Shown here: positions 33,585 through 42,754 of the stretch, piece after piece
How the letters are laid out: each line of letters begins with the position of its first letter
Numbering within the stretch: the stretch's first letter is position 1
DNA from: Phascolarctobacterium_A succinatutens_B
GTDB lineage: Bacteria; Bacillota; Negativicutes; Acidaminococcales; Acidaminococcaceae
NCBI RefSeq assembly: GCF_958453765.1
Contig: NZ_CAUDZA010000011.1
Span: forward strand, 1-62,121
Reading direction: 5' to 3'
Length of the DNA stretch: 62,121 bases
The notes under the pieces: generated by a model
What the model was told of the DNA's origin: nothing
What the model saw: only the letters and a program-made list of their open reading frames with translations
The model's database searches: none
Translations under genes and position numbers: made by a program

Positions 33585-34471
33585 TTTTAGAGAATGAATT
33601 GTTACAGCTGGCCCTCGGTATGGCGCAGGCAGTTTTGCTGCTTTTGTGCGCTCCGCTGGTTACCGGCATTATTAAAAAGGTAAAGGCCTGGATGCAGAAC
33701 CGTATCGGCAGCAGCATCTGGCAGGAATATTACGATATCCGCAAATGGTGGGGCAAGCCAACTATGCTTACTCCTTATACCAGTATCACCTTCCGTCTGG
33801 CACCCTGCGTATATTTTCTGACGACCTTTGCGGCAGTTTGCATGCTGCCGGGCTTTTTAGGCGGTCAGGCCGGCTTTGGCGACGTTTTTGTATTTGTATA
33901 TCTGCTGGCCTTGGGACGCTTCTTTATGGCAGTTTCCTCGATGGATGCAGCCACCGCCTTTGGCGGTATGGGCGGCAGCCGTGAGGTGTATGTGGCTGCC
34001 TTTGTTGAGCCTGTGGTAATGCTGGCTGTGCTTTCCAACGTGCTGCACACCAACAGCACTTCGCTGGCAGGCATGAGCCTGCGTACGGATGAAGTCAACC
34101 TGACGGTAGCAGGCGTGCTGACCTGCATTGCCTTCTTCCTTGTATTGCTTGCAGAAAACAGCCGTATTCCTGTTGATAACCCTGATACGCATCTGGAGCT
34201 GACAATGATCCATGAATGCATGACACTGGAATATTCCGGCCGTCTGCTGGCGCTCATCCATTGGGCAAGCCAGCTCAAGCTGCTGGTATTCTTAGTGCTT
34301 TTCGCTATGCTGTATCTGCCGCTGGACTTGCCGGTTGTATTTAAGGTGCTTATCGGTGCGGTGGCTGTAGGCGTGGTTGAAACGTTGAACAATAAGATGC
34401 GCCTTTTCAAGGTGCGTGTATATCTGGCCGCAGCAGGACTGATGCTGCTGCTGGCAGTAGTGGCACAGTAA
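33581..34471 (+). CDS. hyfC: Hydrogenase-4 subunit C-like (NuoH family) membrane anchor
   Basis: A 296-residue membrane protein with about eight helices. The loop KVKAWMQNRIGSSIWQEYYDIRKWW and the acidic LLAENSRIPVDNPDTHLELTMIHE are characteristic of NuoH/HyfC/EchB, the subunit linking electron transfer to ion movement. It overlaps hyfB by 4 bases. Confidence 0.92.
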   Translation: MILENELLQLALGMAQAVLLLLCAPLVTGIIKKVKAWMQNRIGSSIWQEYYDIRKWWGKPTMLTPYTSITFRLAPCVYFLTTFAAVCMLPGFLGGQAGFGDVFVFVYLLALGRFFMAVSSMDAATAFGGMGGSREVYVAAFVEPVVMLAVLSNVLHTNSTSLAGMSLRTDEVNLTVAGVLTCIAFFLVLLAENSRIPVDNPDTHLELTMIHECMTLEYSGRLLALIHWASQLKLLVFLVLFAMLYLPLDLPVVFKVLIGAVAVGVVETLNNKMRLFKVRVYLAAAGLMLLLAVVAQ

Positions 34472-34481
34472 GGAGGTAACG

Positions 34482-35111
34482 ATGGAATATTTGGTTGTAA
34501 GTTTAATGTTTATCGTTTTCCTGCAGACGCGCTTTGTGGAGCTGCGCCGTGCAACTCTGTGCCTGGCACTGCAGTCTGCTTTGATTGCGGCGGCCTGCCT
34601 CGTCGTAGGCATGAGCCATGGCAGCGGTTTGCATGCCTGGCTGCCCGGTGTGCTGACGATTGCCGTTAAGGTGCTCTTTATTCCATACGCTATTTTACGC
34701 GTGGTAAATCAGCTGCGCGATGAGCGTGAAATTGTCAGCGATATCAATGTAAATTATTCTACTGCTTTTGCAGCCTGCAGTCTGGCACTCGGCTACATGG
34801 TAATTGACGGTCTGCTGCCGCAGGCAGAGGGCCGCGATATCCTGGCGACCTCTATGTTTATGATTATGACAGGCCTCGCGCTGATTGTTATGCGCAGCCG
34901 TGCCATTATGCAGATGATCGGTCTGATTACCTTGGAAAACGGCATTTATCTGCTTGGTTTGATTATGACCGAAGGCTTGCCGCTGATTATCGAGCTGGGC
35001 ATTTTCCTTGATGTGCTGATTGCTGTTGTTATTCTTGTTATTTTAACCTCGCGTCTGCGTCTGTCGTTTAAAACGACGGATACAAATGTGCTGGACAAGC
35101 TGAAAGGGTAG
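34482..35111 (+). CDS. hyfE: Hydrogenase-4 subunit E-like membrane protein
   Basis: A 209-residue protein with about six membrane helices. FLQTRFVELRRATLCLALQS and LITLENGIYLLGL, followed by LIIELGIFLDVLIAVVIL, match HyfE, a NuoK-related subunit. AGGAGG precedes the ATG. It lies between hyfC and hyfF. A separate HyfD-like antiporter gene is missing. Confidence 0.88.
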   Translation: MEYLVVSLMFIVFLQTRFVELRRATLCLALQSALIAAACLVVGMSHGSGLHAWLPGVLTIAVKVLFIPYAILRVVNQLRDEREIVSDINVNYSTAFAACSLALGYMVIDGLLPQAEGRDILATSMFMIMTGLALIVMRSRAIMQMIGLITLENGIYLLGLIMTEGLPLIIELGIFLDVLIAVVILVILTSRLRLSFKTTDTNVLDKLKG

Positions 35112-35119
35112 GGGATGTA

Positions 35120-36595
35120 ATGTTAACATATATTTTGATACTGTTATGCCTGCCACCCTTGTGCGCGGTGCTGGCACTGGCTGCGGGCTTTGGCAATAAT
35201 GTCCTGCATTGGCTGCACCGCCTGACGGCAACTGCGGTAGGTGTGTGCGTGGCGCTGATGGCAAAGTCCTTTAATCCTGCTGTGCCCTATGTAGACGATT
35301 ATTTTTACATTGATGCGCTGAATATGTGGGTAATAATTATTATTACCACACTTTATCTGGCAGCAACCTGGACTGCGCGTAATTATCTTACGCGTGAGGA
35401 GCGCTGCGGCGTGCTCAAGGGCGAGCAGCTGCAGACAGGCCGTTACTTTGCGCTGATGCAGCTTTTCTGCTGGACAATGTTTATCGTACTGCTGGTAAAA
35501 AATCTGGGCCTGATGTGGGTAGCTATCGAAGCGACTACCTTAATCAGTGCGCTGCTTATTTCCTTCAAATTTACCCGCGCCGCTTTGGAAGCAACGTGGA
35601 AATATATTATGGTTTGTACCGTCGGCATCTGCTTGGCGCTTTTAGGTACACTGGTGCTGTATTATGCACAGCTTGATGCTTTGGGCGGCGAAAAGGCGCT
35701 CAGCTGGCTGTATCTGCATGAGCATGCCAACAGCCTGAACCCGGCGATGACCAAGCTGGCACTGCTGTTTATCGTTATCGGCTATGGTACGAAGGCAGGC
35801 ATGGCGCCGATGCATACCTGGCTGCCTGATGCCTATGCCGAGGCTCCGTCACTGACCAGCGGTATGCTGAGCGGTGCGCTCTGCAGCTGTGCTATTTATG
35901 TATTGCTGCGTAATCTGGTTATCCTGCTGCCGACAGCAGGCGCTGCGATGATGAGCAGCATGCTGCTGTTTTTTGCTGTGCTGACTGTGGCGATTGCCGT
36001 GCCGTTCGTTGTTGTACAGCGTGACGTTAAACGTATTCTGGCGTATTCCTCTATGGAAAACATCGGCATTATGGTTGCCGGTATCGGCGTCTTTTCCGCC
36101 TTCTCCCTGAAGGCTGTGATGCTGCATATGTACAGTCATGCGATGATTAAGTTCGTGCTGTTCTATATTGCCGGCACGATTATCCAGGAATACCAGACAC
36201 GCAATATGATGCGTATTCACGGTATGATTAAGGATGTACCGCATACCGCAACCTTCTGGCTTACCGGTATGCTGGGCATTTTGGGCCTGCCGCCGATGGG
36301 ACTTTTCTTCAGTAAGTTTTACATTATGGCGTCTATGTTCCGTGAGGGACATTGGGTAGCAGGCAGTCTGCTGATTATATTGCTGGCCGGCGTTTTAATC
36401 GGTATTTTGTACCACGGCATGCGTATGCTGTGCGATAAATCCAAGCGTCAGCCCTTGGGCGATTTGCTTGGAGCAACTGACGTGCCTGTGTTGGCAGCGC
36501 TGCTGCTTTTGACCTGCGTAGTGGGAGCAGGCTTTGAAAATATTCCCTGGCTCAACAATCTGCTGAACCAGGCTGTGCGGATTATAGGAGGCTGA
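35120..36595 (+). CDS. hyfF: Hydrogenase-4 subunit F-like proton-pumping subunit
   Basis: A 491-residue antiporter-family protein (NuoL/M/N-like) with about 14 helices. The conserved segments are FIVIGYGTKAGMAPMHTWLPDAYAEAPSLTSGMLSG and DVKRILAYSSMENIG; their lysine and glutamate residues belong to the ion path. The gene ends 4 bases before hyfG. With hyfB it gives two antiporter-type subunits. Confidence 0.9.
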   Translation: MLTYILILLCLPPLCAVLALAAGFGNNVLHWLHRLTATAVGVCVALMAKSFNPAVPYVDDYFYIDALNMWVIIIITTLYLAATWTARNYLTREERCGVLKGEQLQTGRYFALMQLFCWTMFIVLLVKNLGLMWVAIEATTLISALLISFKFTRAALEATWKYIMVCTVGICLALLGTLVLYYAQLDALGGEKALSWLYLHEHANSLNPAMTKLALLFIVIGYGTKAGMAPMHTWLPDAYAEAPSLTSGMLSGALCSCAIYVLLRNLVILLPTAGAAMMSSMLLFFAVLTVAIAVPFVVVQRDVKRILAYSSMENIGIMVAGIGVFSAFSLKAVMLHMYSHAMIKFVLFYIAGTIIQEYQTRNMMRIHGMIKDVPHTATFWLTGMLGILGLPPMGLFFSKFYIMASMFREGHWVAGSLLIILLAGVLIGILYHGMRMLCDKSKRQPLGDLLGATDVPVLAALLLLTCVVGAGFENIPWLNNLLNQAVRIIGG

Positions 36596-36599
36596 GATA

Positions 36600-38108
36600 A
36601 TGCTAGTTAAACCGGAAAATTTGCGTGGTGCTGCCAATATCTGCAGCGACAGCGGCAAGCGTCCGCTGGCTGCTATGTTCGGTGCAGACGAAACCCTGCA
36701 GGGCGGCGGTCTGGCCATCTACTGCCTGTTCTATAATGCTGAAAAACGTGATATAGATGTTTTGAAGGCGCCGTTCCCCGCGGACGGTCCGCTGGAATAT
36801 CAGTCACTGACTACGCTGCTGCCGGCTGCTGCCTGGTATGAGCGCGAGCTGCATGATATGTTCGGCTTCGAGCCGCAGGGACATCCCGATATGCGTCCGC
36901 TGGTGCTGCATGAGAGCTTTCCCGAAGGCTTTCATCCGCTGCTGAAAAAATATCCCAAGGATTATGATGCACGCGGACATCGTGAATACGAAATGCTTAC
37001 CTCGCAGGGCGAAGGCCTCTTTGAGGTTCCTGTAGGCCCTATTCACGCAGGCATCATCGAGCCCGGTCATTTCCGTTTCAGTCAGGCAGGCGAGGCTATG
37101 CTGCAGCTGGATGCCAAGCTGTTCTTTACCCACCGCGGCATTGAAAAGGCTGTCGAAGGCCTGACACCGATGGAGGCACTGCCGATTGTAGAACGCATCT
37201 GCGGTGCCTGCAGTGTAGCGAATACGCTGAGCTTCTGTCAGGCGGTGGAAAAATGCTCGGAGGCAGAGGTGCCTTACCGTGCGTGGTTAATCCGTACACT
37301 GGCTGCGGAGATGGAGCGCTTGTATAACCATGTGGGCGATACGGGCAATATCTGCGCCGGTGTCGGCTTCTCGCCTGTAATCAGCATGGGCACGCGTCTG
37401 AAGGAGTATCTGATGCAGCTTAACGAAATGATAGCAGGCAACCGCTTCCTGCGCGGTCTGATTATCCCCGGCGGTGTGCAGTACGATGTTACCGACGCTA
37501 TGTTGGAGGAAATCGAAGAGGTTCTGCGTGAGGTAGAAGCTGTTTATGCCGATATGGTACATATCATGTGGGAGCAGGCGAACTTCGTCAACCGTATCCG
37601 TACCACCGGCAGAGTACGTCAGGAAACTGCCTTTGATCTGGCTATGGTAGGCGTGGGTGCGCGTGCCAGCGGCAGTACCCGTGACAGCCGTAAGGATATT
37701 GGCTACGGTATTTATGATGAGCTTGATTTTGAGGTTATTACGGAAACAGCGGGTGATGTTGAAGCACGTATTAAGGTGCGTATCGGTGAGGTTGCCCAAA
37801 GCCTGAAGCTGGTGCGTCAGCTTATCAGCAAGCTGCGCCGCAACGCGGAAACGCAGCTGGCAGTAGAGCTGGGCGAGCTGCAGCAGGAGGAAGGTCATTT
37901 TACCTGGGGCATCAGCGAATCTGCCCGCGGTGATAATCTGCATTGCCTGCTGCTGGACAAGGAAGGCCGCATAGACCGCCTGTTTGTGCGCAGTGCCTCC
38001 TATCCTAACTGGCCGGCACTGACTGTGGCAGTACAGGGCGACATCATTCCGGACTTCCCGTTAATAAATAAGAGCTTTGAGTTATGCTATGCCTGCATAG
38101 ACCGCTAA
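36600..38108 (+). CDS. hyfG: Hydrogenase large subunit, HyfG/HycE-like with fused NuoC-type domain
   Basis: A 502-residue protein. Residues about 1-125 are a NuoC-like domain (PAAAWYERELHDMFGFEPQGHPDMRPL). The rest is the catalytic NuoD/[NiFe] part, starting GPIHAGIIEPGHFRFSQ. All four expected Ni-Fe cysteines are present: C201 and C204 in RICGACSVAN, C496 and C499 in FELCYACIDR. The usual histidine after the first pair is asparagine, and the usual Asp-Pro before the last pair is Glu-Leu. The protein ends right at the arginine, with no C-terminal extension for a maturation protease, as in CooH/EchE-type enzymes. A true hydrogenase is likely but not proven. Confidence 0.85.
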   Translation: MLVKPENLRGAANICSDSGKRPLAAMFGADETLQGGGLAIYCLFYNAEKRDIDVLKAPFPADGPLEYQSLTTLLPAAAWYERELHDMFGFEPQGHPDMRPLVLHESFPEGFHPLLKKYPKDYDARGHREYEMLTSQGEGLFEVPVGPIHAGIIEPGHFRFSQAGEAMLQLDAKLFFTHRGIEKAVEGLTPMEALPIVERICGACSVANTLSFCQAVEKCSEAEVPYRAWLIRTLAAEMERLYNHVGDTGNICAGVGFSPVISMGTRLKEYLMQLNEMIAGNRFLRGLIIPGGVQYDVTDAMLEEIEEVLREVEAVYADMVHIMWEQANFVNRIRTTGRVRQETAFDLAMVGVGARASGSTRDSRKDIGYGIYDELDFEVITETAGDVEARIKVRIGEVAQSLKLVRQLISKLRRNAETQLAVELGELQQEEGHFTWGISESARGDNLHCLLLDKEGRIDRLFVRSASYPNWPALTVAVQGDIIPDFPLINKSFELCYACIDR

Positions 38109-38120
38109 GGAGGTGGCAAG

Positions 38121-38843
38121 ATGTTAAAAATGCTGGAGGCAATTCTTCACGGAAAGATTGCTACCGAAAATATTGATACTACGGGCCACAAGCGTCTGCG
38201 CGGTCAGCTGCAGTGCGACGGCAGCTGCGACGGCTGCGGTGCCTGTGCCGCTGCCTGCCCGGTAGGAGCTGTGAGCGTGGCTGACGGTAAAGCAAAAATA
38301 GATTACAGTAAGTGCGTTTTCTGCGGCCGCTGTGTAGAGGCCTGTGCGCGTAAGGCGCTGGTGCACACGAACCATGATGCTTTGGCGCAGATTCTGGCTG
38401 ACAGTGCCGTTGAGGTAAGTGAGGCAGTCACAGCAAAGCTGGGACGCTCTCTGCATGTACGTCATCTTGACGCTGGCAGCTGCAATGCCTGCGATTTTGA
38501 GCTGGGTGCGATGAGTAACCCTGTTTATGATTTGCACCGTTACGGTATCGCCTTCGTTGCTTCTCCGCGTCATGCGGATATGCTGATGGTGACCGGCGTT
38601 GTTACGCGCAATCTGGAGCAGGCGCTGCGTATGACCTATGACGCAATGCCTGAGCCGAAAATGGTGATGGCCTGCGGTGCCTGTGCCTGCGGCGGCGAAA
38701 CCTATGGCAGCACTTATGCTGTTGTGGGACGTGCAGCTGACGTTGTGCCGGTTGATATTGCCGTGCCCGGATGCCCGCCGCGACCGGCTGCGATTATTGT
38801 GGCTTTGTGTGCTGCGGCAGACATGCTGAAGGAAAGAATGTAA
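38121..38843 (+). CDS. Fused ferredoxin and hydrogenase small subunit (HyfH+HyfI-like)
   Basis: A 240-residue protein that passes electrons to the catalytic subunit. The N-terminal half is a two-[4Fe-4S] ferredoxin: C36/C39/C42/C46 in SCDGCGACAAACPVGA and C65/C68/C71/C75 in CVFCGRCVEACARKA. The C-terminal half is NuoB-like, with C121 and C124 in GSCNACDFE, C185 or C188 in CGACACGG, and C218 in VPGCPPRPAAI. In E. coli Hyf and Hyc these are two proteins. It is the last gene of the operon, with AAGGAGGTGG before the ATG. No formate dehydrogenase or hyp maturation genes are present. Confidence 0.88.
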   Translation: MLKMLEAILHGKIATENIDTTGHKRLRGQLQCDGSCDGCGACAAACPVGAVSVADGKAKIDYSKCVFCGRCVEACARKALVHTNHDALAQILADSAVEVSEAVTAKLGRSLHVRHLDAGSCNACDFELGAMSNPVYDLHRYGIAFVASPRHADMLMVTGVVTRNLEQALRMTYDAMPEPKMVMACGACACGGETYGSTYAVVGRAADVVPVDIAVPGCPPRPAAIIVALCAAADMLKERM

Positions 38844-38854
38844 CCCTGTTTTAT

Positions 38855-38898
38855 AAAGGAATTAATCAGTATTTAATTACACTGATTAATTCCTTTTT
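38855..38898 (+). terminator. Terminator of the hydrogenase operon
   Basis: A 16-bp perfect stem, AAAGGAATTAATCAGT with ACTGATTAATTCCTTT, followed by T residues. Confidence 0.9.
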
Positions 38899-39002
38899 CT
38901 GCATTTTTATACTTGTACTCTGCTGTAATACGTGATAATATATAGAAAATCAGTTACGTTCGATAAACTGATATAGGTAATATAAATGAGGGGGTTTGAA
39001 AA

Positions 39003-39488
39003 ATGATTGTTTTTAGACCGGCAACTTTCGGCGATGTAGAACATATACACAAATTGCTGAATTATTATGCAAAGGAAGGCTTGATGCTGCCGCGTGCGCG
39101 CAACTCTATTTACGAGAATCTGCGCGATTATATTTTAGCGGTGGAAAATAACCGTCTGTTGGGCTGCGGAGCGTTGCATTTTGTCTGGGACCGCTTTGCG
39201 GAAATCCGCTCGCTGGCGGTGGAACCGAGCCTGCAGAAAACAGGCATAGGCCGTCAGCTGGTGGAGCATTTGGAAAAGGAGGGCATTGAGCGCGGAGTGA
39301 CGATGTTTTTCACTCTGACCTATCAGCCGGGATTTTTTGCCAAGTGTGATTATATTGAAACGGCGAAGGATAAGCTGCCGCAGAAGGTATGGAAGGAATG
39401 CGTGTATTGTCCGCAGTATCCGTACTGTAATGAGATTGCTTTCATCAAGACAACGGTTGATTACGAGCCGTCGCAAATTAAATTTTAA
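39003..39488 (+). CDS. GNAT family N-acetyltransferase, possibly N-acetylglutamate synthase
   Basis: A 161-residue protein with a GNAT fold. The acetyl-CoA-binding segment is EIRSLAVEPSLQKTGIGRQLVEHL (RxxGxG/A type), followed by FFTLTYQPGFFAKCDY. The end LPQKVWKECVYCPQYPYCNEIAF with paired cysteines is typical of the short ArgA-like acetyltransferases of Bacillota and Deltaproteobacteria, which acetylate glutamate for arginine synthesis. No arginine gene is adjacent, so the substrate stays tentative. Confidence 0.75.
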   Translation: MIVFRPATFGDVEHIHKLLNYYAKEGLMLPRARNSIYENLRDYILAVENNRLLGCGALHFVWDRFAEIRSLAVEPSLQKTGIGRQLVEHLEKEGIERGVTMFFTLTYQPGFFAKCDYIETAKDKLPQKVWKECVYCPQYPYCNEIAFIKTTVDYEPSQIKF

Positions 39489-39492
39489 TTTT

Positions 39493-39560
39493 AAGAGCTG
39501 CCATGCGCATTTTGTCATCGCTGATGACGAGGCTGCGCTGCGGGCGGCTCTTTTATTTTT
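39493..39560 (+). terminator. Terminator after the acetyltransferase gene
   Basis: AAGAGCTGCC pairs with GGGCGGCTCTT, enclosing a long loop that has its own internal hairpin, followed by TTATTTTTTT. Confidence 0.7.
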
Positions 39561-39658
39561 TTGCGTGGAATGTTACAATAATCAAATAGAGTATAAAAAC
39601 CGCACGGTGATTTTGCCGCTGCGGTGTCAGATAAATTTACGGAAAAGAGGTTGAACTT

Positions 39659-40411
39659 ATGAAATTATATTCCTGGAATGTTAACGGTTTACGTGCCTGC
39701 ATGACGAAGGGCTTTGCCGAATTTTTGCAGGAGGCAGCACCGGATATTATTTGTCTGCAGGAAACGAAGATGCAGCGCGAGCAGGCGGATTTTGTATTCC
39801 ACGGCTACGAGGAGTATTGGAACAGTGCGGAGCGTAAGGGCTACAGCGGTACTGCTGTTTTTACGAAGGTTAAGCCTTTGGCTGTTACCTATGGACTGGG
39901 ACAGGAGGAGCACGATAAGGAAGGGCGTGTGATTACGCTGGAGTTTGAGAGCTTTTATCTGGTGACGGTGTATACGCCTAATTCCAAGGATGGCCTGGCA
40001 CGTCTTGATTACCGCATGGTGTGGGAGGATGTGTTCCGTGCTTATCTGCAGGAGCTGGATGCGAAGAAGCCTGTTGTTGTTTGCGGTGATCTGAATGTGG
40101 CGGCTGAGGAGATTGATTTGAAGAATCCTAAGACTAACCGCAAGAATGCAGGCTTTACGGATGAGGAGCGCGCTAAGTTCCGTGAGCTGAAGGCTGCGGG
40201 CTTTACGGACAGCTTCCGTTATCTGCATCCGGAGGAGGTTAAGTACAGCTGGTGGAGCTATCGCTTTAAGGCGCGTGAGAAGAATGCCGGTTGGCGTATT
40301 GATTATTTTGTGGTGTCGGACAGAATTGCGGATAAGCTGCAGAGTGCGGAGATTCACAACGAGGTTTTCGGCAGCGACCATTGTCCGGTAAGTGTTGAGC
40401 TGGATGTGTGA
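39659..40411 (+). CDS. xth: Exodeoxyribonuclease III / AP endonuclease
   Basis: A 250-residue Mg-dependent exonuclease of the ExoA/Xth family, acting at abasic sites. Visible motifs are SWNVNGLRA, CLQETKMQ (metal-binding Glu), GDLNVAAEEIDL (active-site Asp-Asn) and FGSDHCPVSVEL with the catalytic Asp-His at the C-terminus. Full length. AAGAGG precedes the ATG. Confidence 0.95.
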   Translation: MKLYSWNVNGLRACMTKGFAEFLQEAAPDIICLQETKMQREQADFVFHGYEEYWNSAERKGYSGTAVFTKVKPLAVTYGLGQEEHDKEGRVITLEFESFYLVTVYTPNSKDGLARLDYRMVWEDVFRAYLQELDAKKPVVVCGDLNVAAEEIDLKNPKTNRKNAGFTDEERAKFRELKAAGFTDSFRYLHPEEVKYSWWSYRFKAREKNAGWRIDYFVVSDRIADKLQSAEIHNEVFGSDHCPVSVELDV

Positions 40412-40423
40412 ATTTCTGGCGTC

Positions 40424-40622
40424 GCAATTGTATATCGTTTCAATCAGAGCAATTTCTTAACGCAAATTTCGTGTGGAACCAAGACGAAGTGCCGCAAAAC
40501 TCGCGCGAAGCTGAAAGATTTTGCGATATTAGTCAGCATAGCGCTCAAACAGTTGCGACACTTCGGTGGTTCCAGACACTCATTTGCTAAAATTGCTATT
40601 CATTCCACGATATAGCAATTGC
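40424..40622. repeat. 199-bp imperfect palindromic element between xth and uvrB
   Basis: Paired arms are nested around a centre near 40525: GCAATTGTATATCGT with ACGATATAGCAATTGC at the ends; GAGCAATTT with AAATTGCT; GTGTGGAACCA with TGGTTCCAGAC; CGAAGTGCCGCAA with TTGCGACACTTCG; and GCGCGAAGCTGA with TCAGCATAGCGC near the middle. The whole segment could fold into one long hairpin. No credible coding frame exists. The shape suits a miniature inverted-repeat transposon or a structured RNA. Confidence 0.65.
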
Positions 40623-40681
40623 TCGTTTGCTGTTTAGATTTGTGCAGTTATATTTTTAGTGTTTTACAGTTGGTGATTAGT

Positions 40682-42694
40682 ATGGATTTTAAAATTCAGG
40701 CTCCGTTTGAGCCTGCCGGCGACCAGCCGCAGGCGATTGCCAAGCTGGCGGAGGGCGTAGAGCAGGGCCTGCGCACGCAGGTGCTGCTGGGCGCAACAGG
40801 TACGGGCAAGACGTATACGATTGCGCAGGTAATCAATAAGGTGCGCAAGCCGACTTTGGTGATTGCGCATAATAAGACGCTGGCGGCACAGCTGGCGAGT
40901 GAGCTGAAGGCCTTCTTCCCGGAGAATGCAGTGGAATATTTTGTTTCGTATTACGATTATTATCAGCCGGAGGCCTATATTCCCCAGTCGGATACGTATA
41001 TTGAGAAGGATGCTTCGATTAACGACGAGATTGATAAGCTGCGCCATAGTGCGACCAGTGCTTTGTTTGAGCGTAAAGATGTAATTATCGTAGCCAGTGT
41101 TTCCTGCATTTACGGCTTAGGCGCGCCGCAGGAATATTATGATATGGTGCTGTCGTTGCGCTTGGGGCAGATTATCGACCGCCAAAAGATTTTGCATAAA
41201 CTGGTGGAGATTCAATATAATCGTAATGATATTGATTTCAAGCGTGGCACCTTCCGTGTGCGCGGTGATGTGATTGAGGTTATTCCGGCGGCGTACGGCG
41301 AGAAGGCTGTGCGCATTGAAATGTTCGATGACGAGGTTGATCGCATTGTGGAATTTGATGTGCTGACGGGTGAGATTCTGGCGCAGCGCAATCATGTGGC
41401 AATTTTCCCGGCGAGCCACTATGTTACGAGTCGTGAGAATCTTGAACGCGCTATGAATGATATTCGCGAGGAGCTGGACGAACGTCTTGATGAGCTGAAT
41501 AAGCATGGCAGGCTGCTGGAGGCACAGCGTCTGGAGCAGCGCACGAATTACGATTTGGAGATGATGCAGGAGATGGGCTACTGCTCCGGCATCGAAAACT
41601 ATTCGCGCCATCTGGCGGGACGCAAGGCCGGTGAGCCGCCGTTTACGCTGGTAAATTATTTTCCCAAGGATTTTTTGCTGGTTGTGGATGAGTCGCATGT
41701 AACGCTGCCGCAGATTCGTGCTATGTATGCCGGTGACCGTTCGCGTAAGGAGATGCTGGTGGAGCATGGCTTCCGTCTGCCGTCGGCCTATGATAACAGA
41801 CCGCTGACCTTTGACGAGTTTCAGGCGCAGATTAAGCAGGCGATTTATGTTTCGGCTACGCCGGCGAAGTATGAGCTGGAGCAGGCGGATAATGTTGTCG
41901 AGCAGATTATCCGTCCGACTGGACTGCTGGACCCGCAGATTGAAATCCGCCCGATTAAGGGACAGATTGACGATCTGCTGGGCGAAATCAACAAGGTTGC
42001 TGCCGCAGGTGAGCGTGTATTGGTCACTACGCTGACGAAGCGCATGGCAGAGGACCTGACGGAATATCTGAAGCAGGCAGGTGTGCGTGTGCGCTACTTG
42101 CATTCGGAAATCGCCACGATTGAAAGAGCGGAGATCATCGACAGTTTGCGTGCCGGTAAGTTTGATGTGCTGGTAGGCATCAACCTGCTGCGCGAAGGCC
42201 TTGATTTGCCGGAGGTATCGCTGATTGCGATTCTAGATGCGGACAAGGAAGGCTTTTTGCGCAGTGATACGGCGATGATTCAGACCATCGGACGTGCTGC
42301 GCGTAATGCGCATGGTCGCGTTATTATGTATGCCGACCGTCTCACCGACAGCATGCAGCGGGCGATTGATGAAACAAACCGCCGCCGTGAAAAGCAGCAG
42401 GCGTACAACGAGGAGCATCACATTACTCCTAAGACGATTTACAAGGAGCAGCGCCAGCTGATTAAGCTGACGAAGGTGGCAGACACCGAGGAGGCAACAT
42501 CCTATGGCAGCAGCAAGAAGCTGAAGCAGAAATCAACTAAGGAGCTGAACACGCTGGCCCGCGAGCTGGAAAGACGGATGCAGGAGGCGGCCAAGGCGCT
42601 GGATTTCGAGGCGGCGGCCGAGCTGCGTGACCAGCTGATTATTGTCAAAGGACAGATGGGACAGAAGCTGGTGCCGAAGAAAAAGAAAAAATAA
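40682..42694 (+). CDS. uvrB: Excinuclease ABC subunit B
   Basis: DNA-damage-verifying helicase of nucleotide excision repair. The 670 residues carry Walker A GATGTGKT (37-44), the damage-probing beta-hairpin region YYDYYQPEAYIP, the DEAD-like DESH, helicase motif QTIGRAARN, and a C-terminal UVR motif (LARELERRMQEAAKALDFEAAAELRDQL). The ATG at 40682 gives the conserved MDFKIQAPFEP start; an earlier in-frame ATG at 40619 falls inside the palindromic element. The ribosome site is weak (TTGGTGAT). uvrA is not next to it. Confidence 0.96.
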   Translation: MDFKIQAPFEPAGDQPQAIAKLAEGVEQGLRTQVLLGATGTGKTYTIAQVINKVRKPTLVIAHNKTLAAQLASELKAFFPENAVEYFVSYYDYYQPEAYIPQSDTYIEKDASINDEIDKLRHSATSALFERKDVIIVASVSCIYGLGAPQEYYDMVLSLRLGQIIDRQKILHKLVEIQYNRNDIDFKRGTFRVRGDVIEVIPAAYGEKAVRIEMFDDEVDRIVEFDVLTGEILAQRNHVAIFPASHYVTSRENLERAMNDIREELDERLDELNKHGRLLEAQRLEQRTNYDLEMMQEMGYCSGIENYSRHLAGRKAGEPPFTLVNYFPKDFLLVVDESHVTLPQIRAMYAGDRSRKEMLVEHGFRLPSAYDNRPLTFDEFQAQIKQAIYVSATPAKYELEQADNVVEQIIRPTGLLDPQIEIRPIKGQIDDLLGEINKVAAAGERVLVTTLTKRMAEDLTEYLKQAGVRVRYLHSEIATIERAEIIDSLRAGKFDVLVGINLLREGLDLPEVSLIAILDADKEGFLRSDTAMIQTIGRAARNAHGRVIMYADRLTDSMQRAIDETNRRREKQQAYNEEHHITPKTIYKEQRQLIKLTKVADTEEATSYGSSKKLKQKSTKELNTLARELERRMQEAAKALDFEAAAELRDQLIIVKGQMGQKLVPKKKKK

Positions 42695-42710
42695 ACGCTG
42701 ACGCAGAAGT

Positions 42711-42739
42711 TTGACTTTTCCTGCTTTGCGTTATATAAT
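42711..42739 (+). promoter_or_regulatory. Promoter of leuS
   Basis: TTGACT, 17-bp spacer, TATAAT, just before the T-box leader. Confidence 0.75.
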
Positions 42740-42754
42740 ATACAAGATATTTTT

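Noticed and set aside
40408..40590. Small open frame after xth
   Set aside because: It lies almost wholly within the 199-bp palindrome and has no ribosome site.
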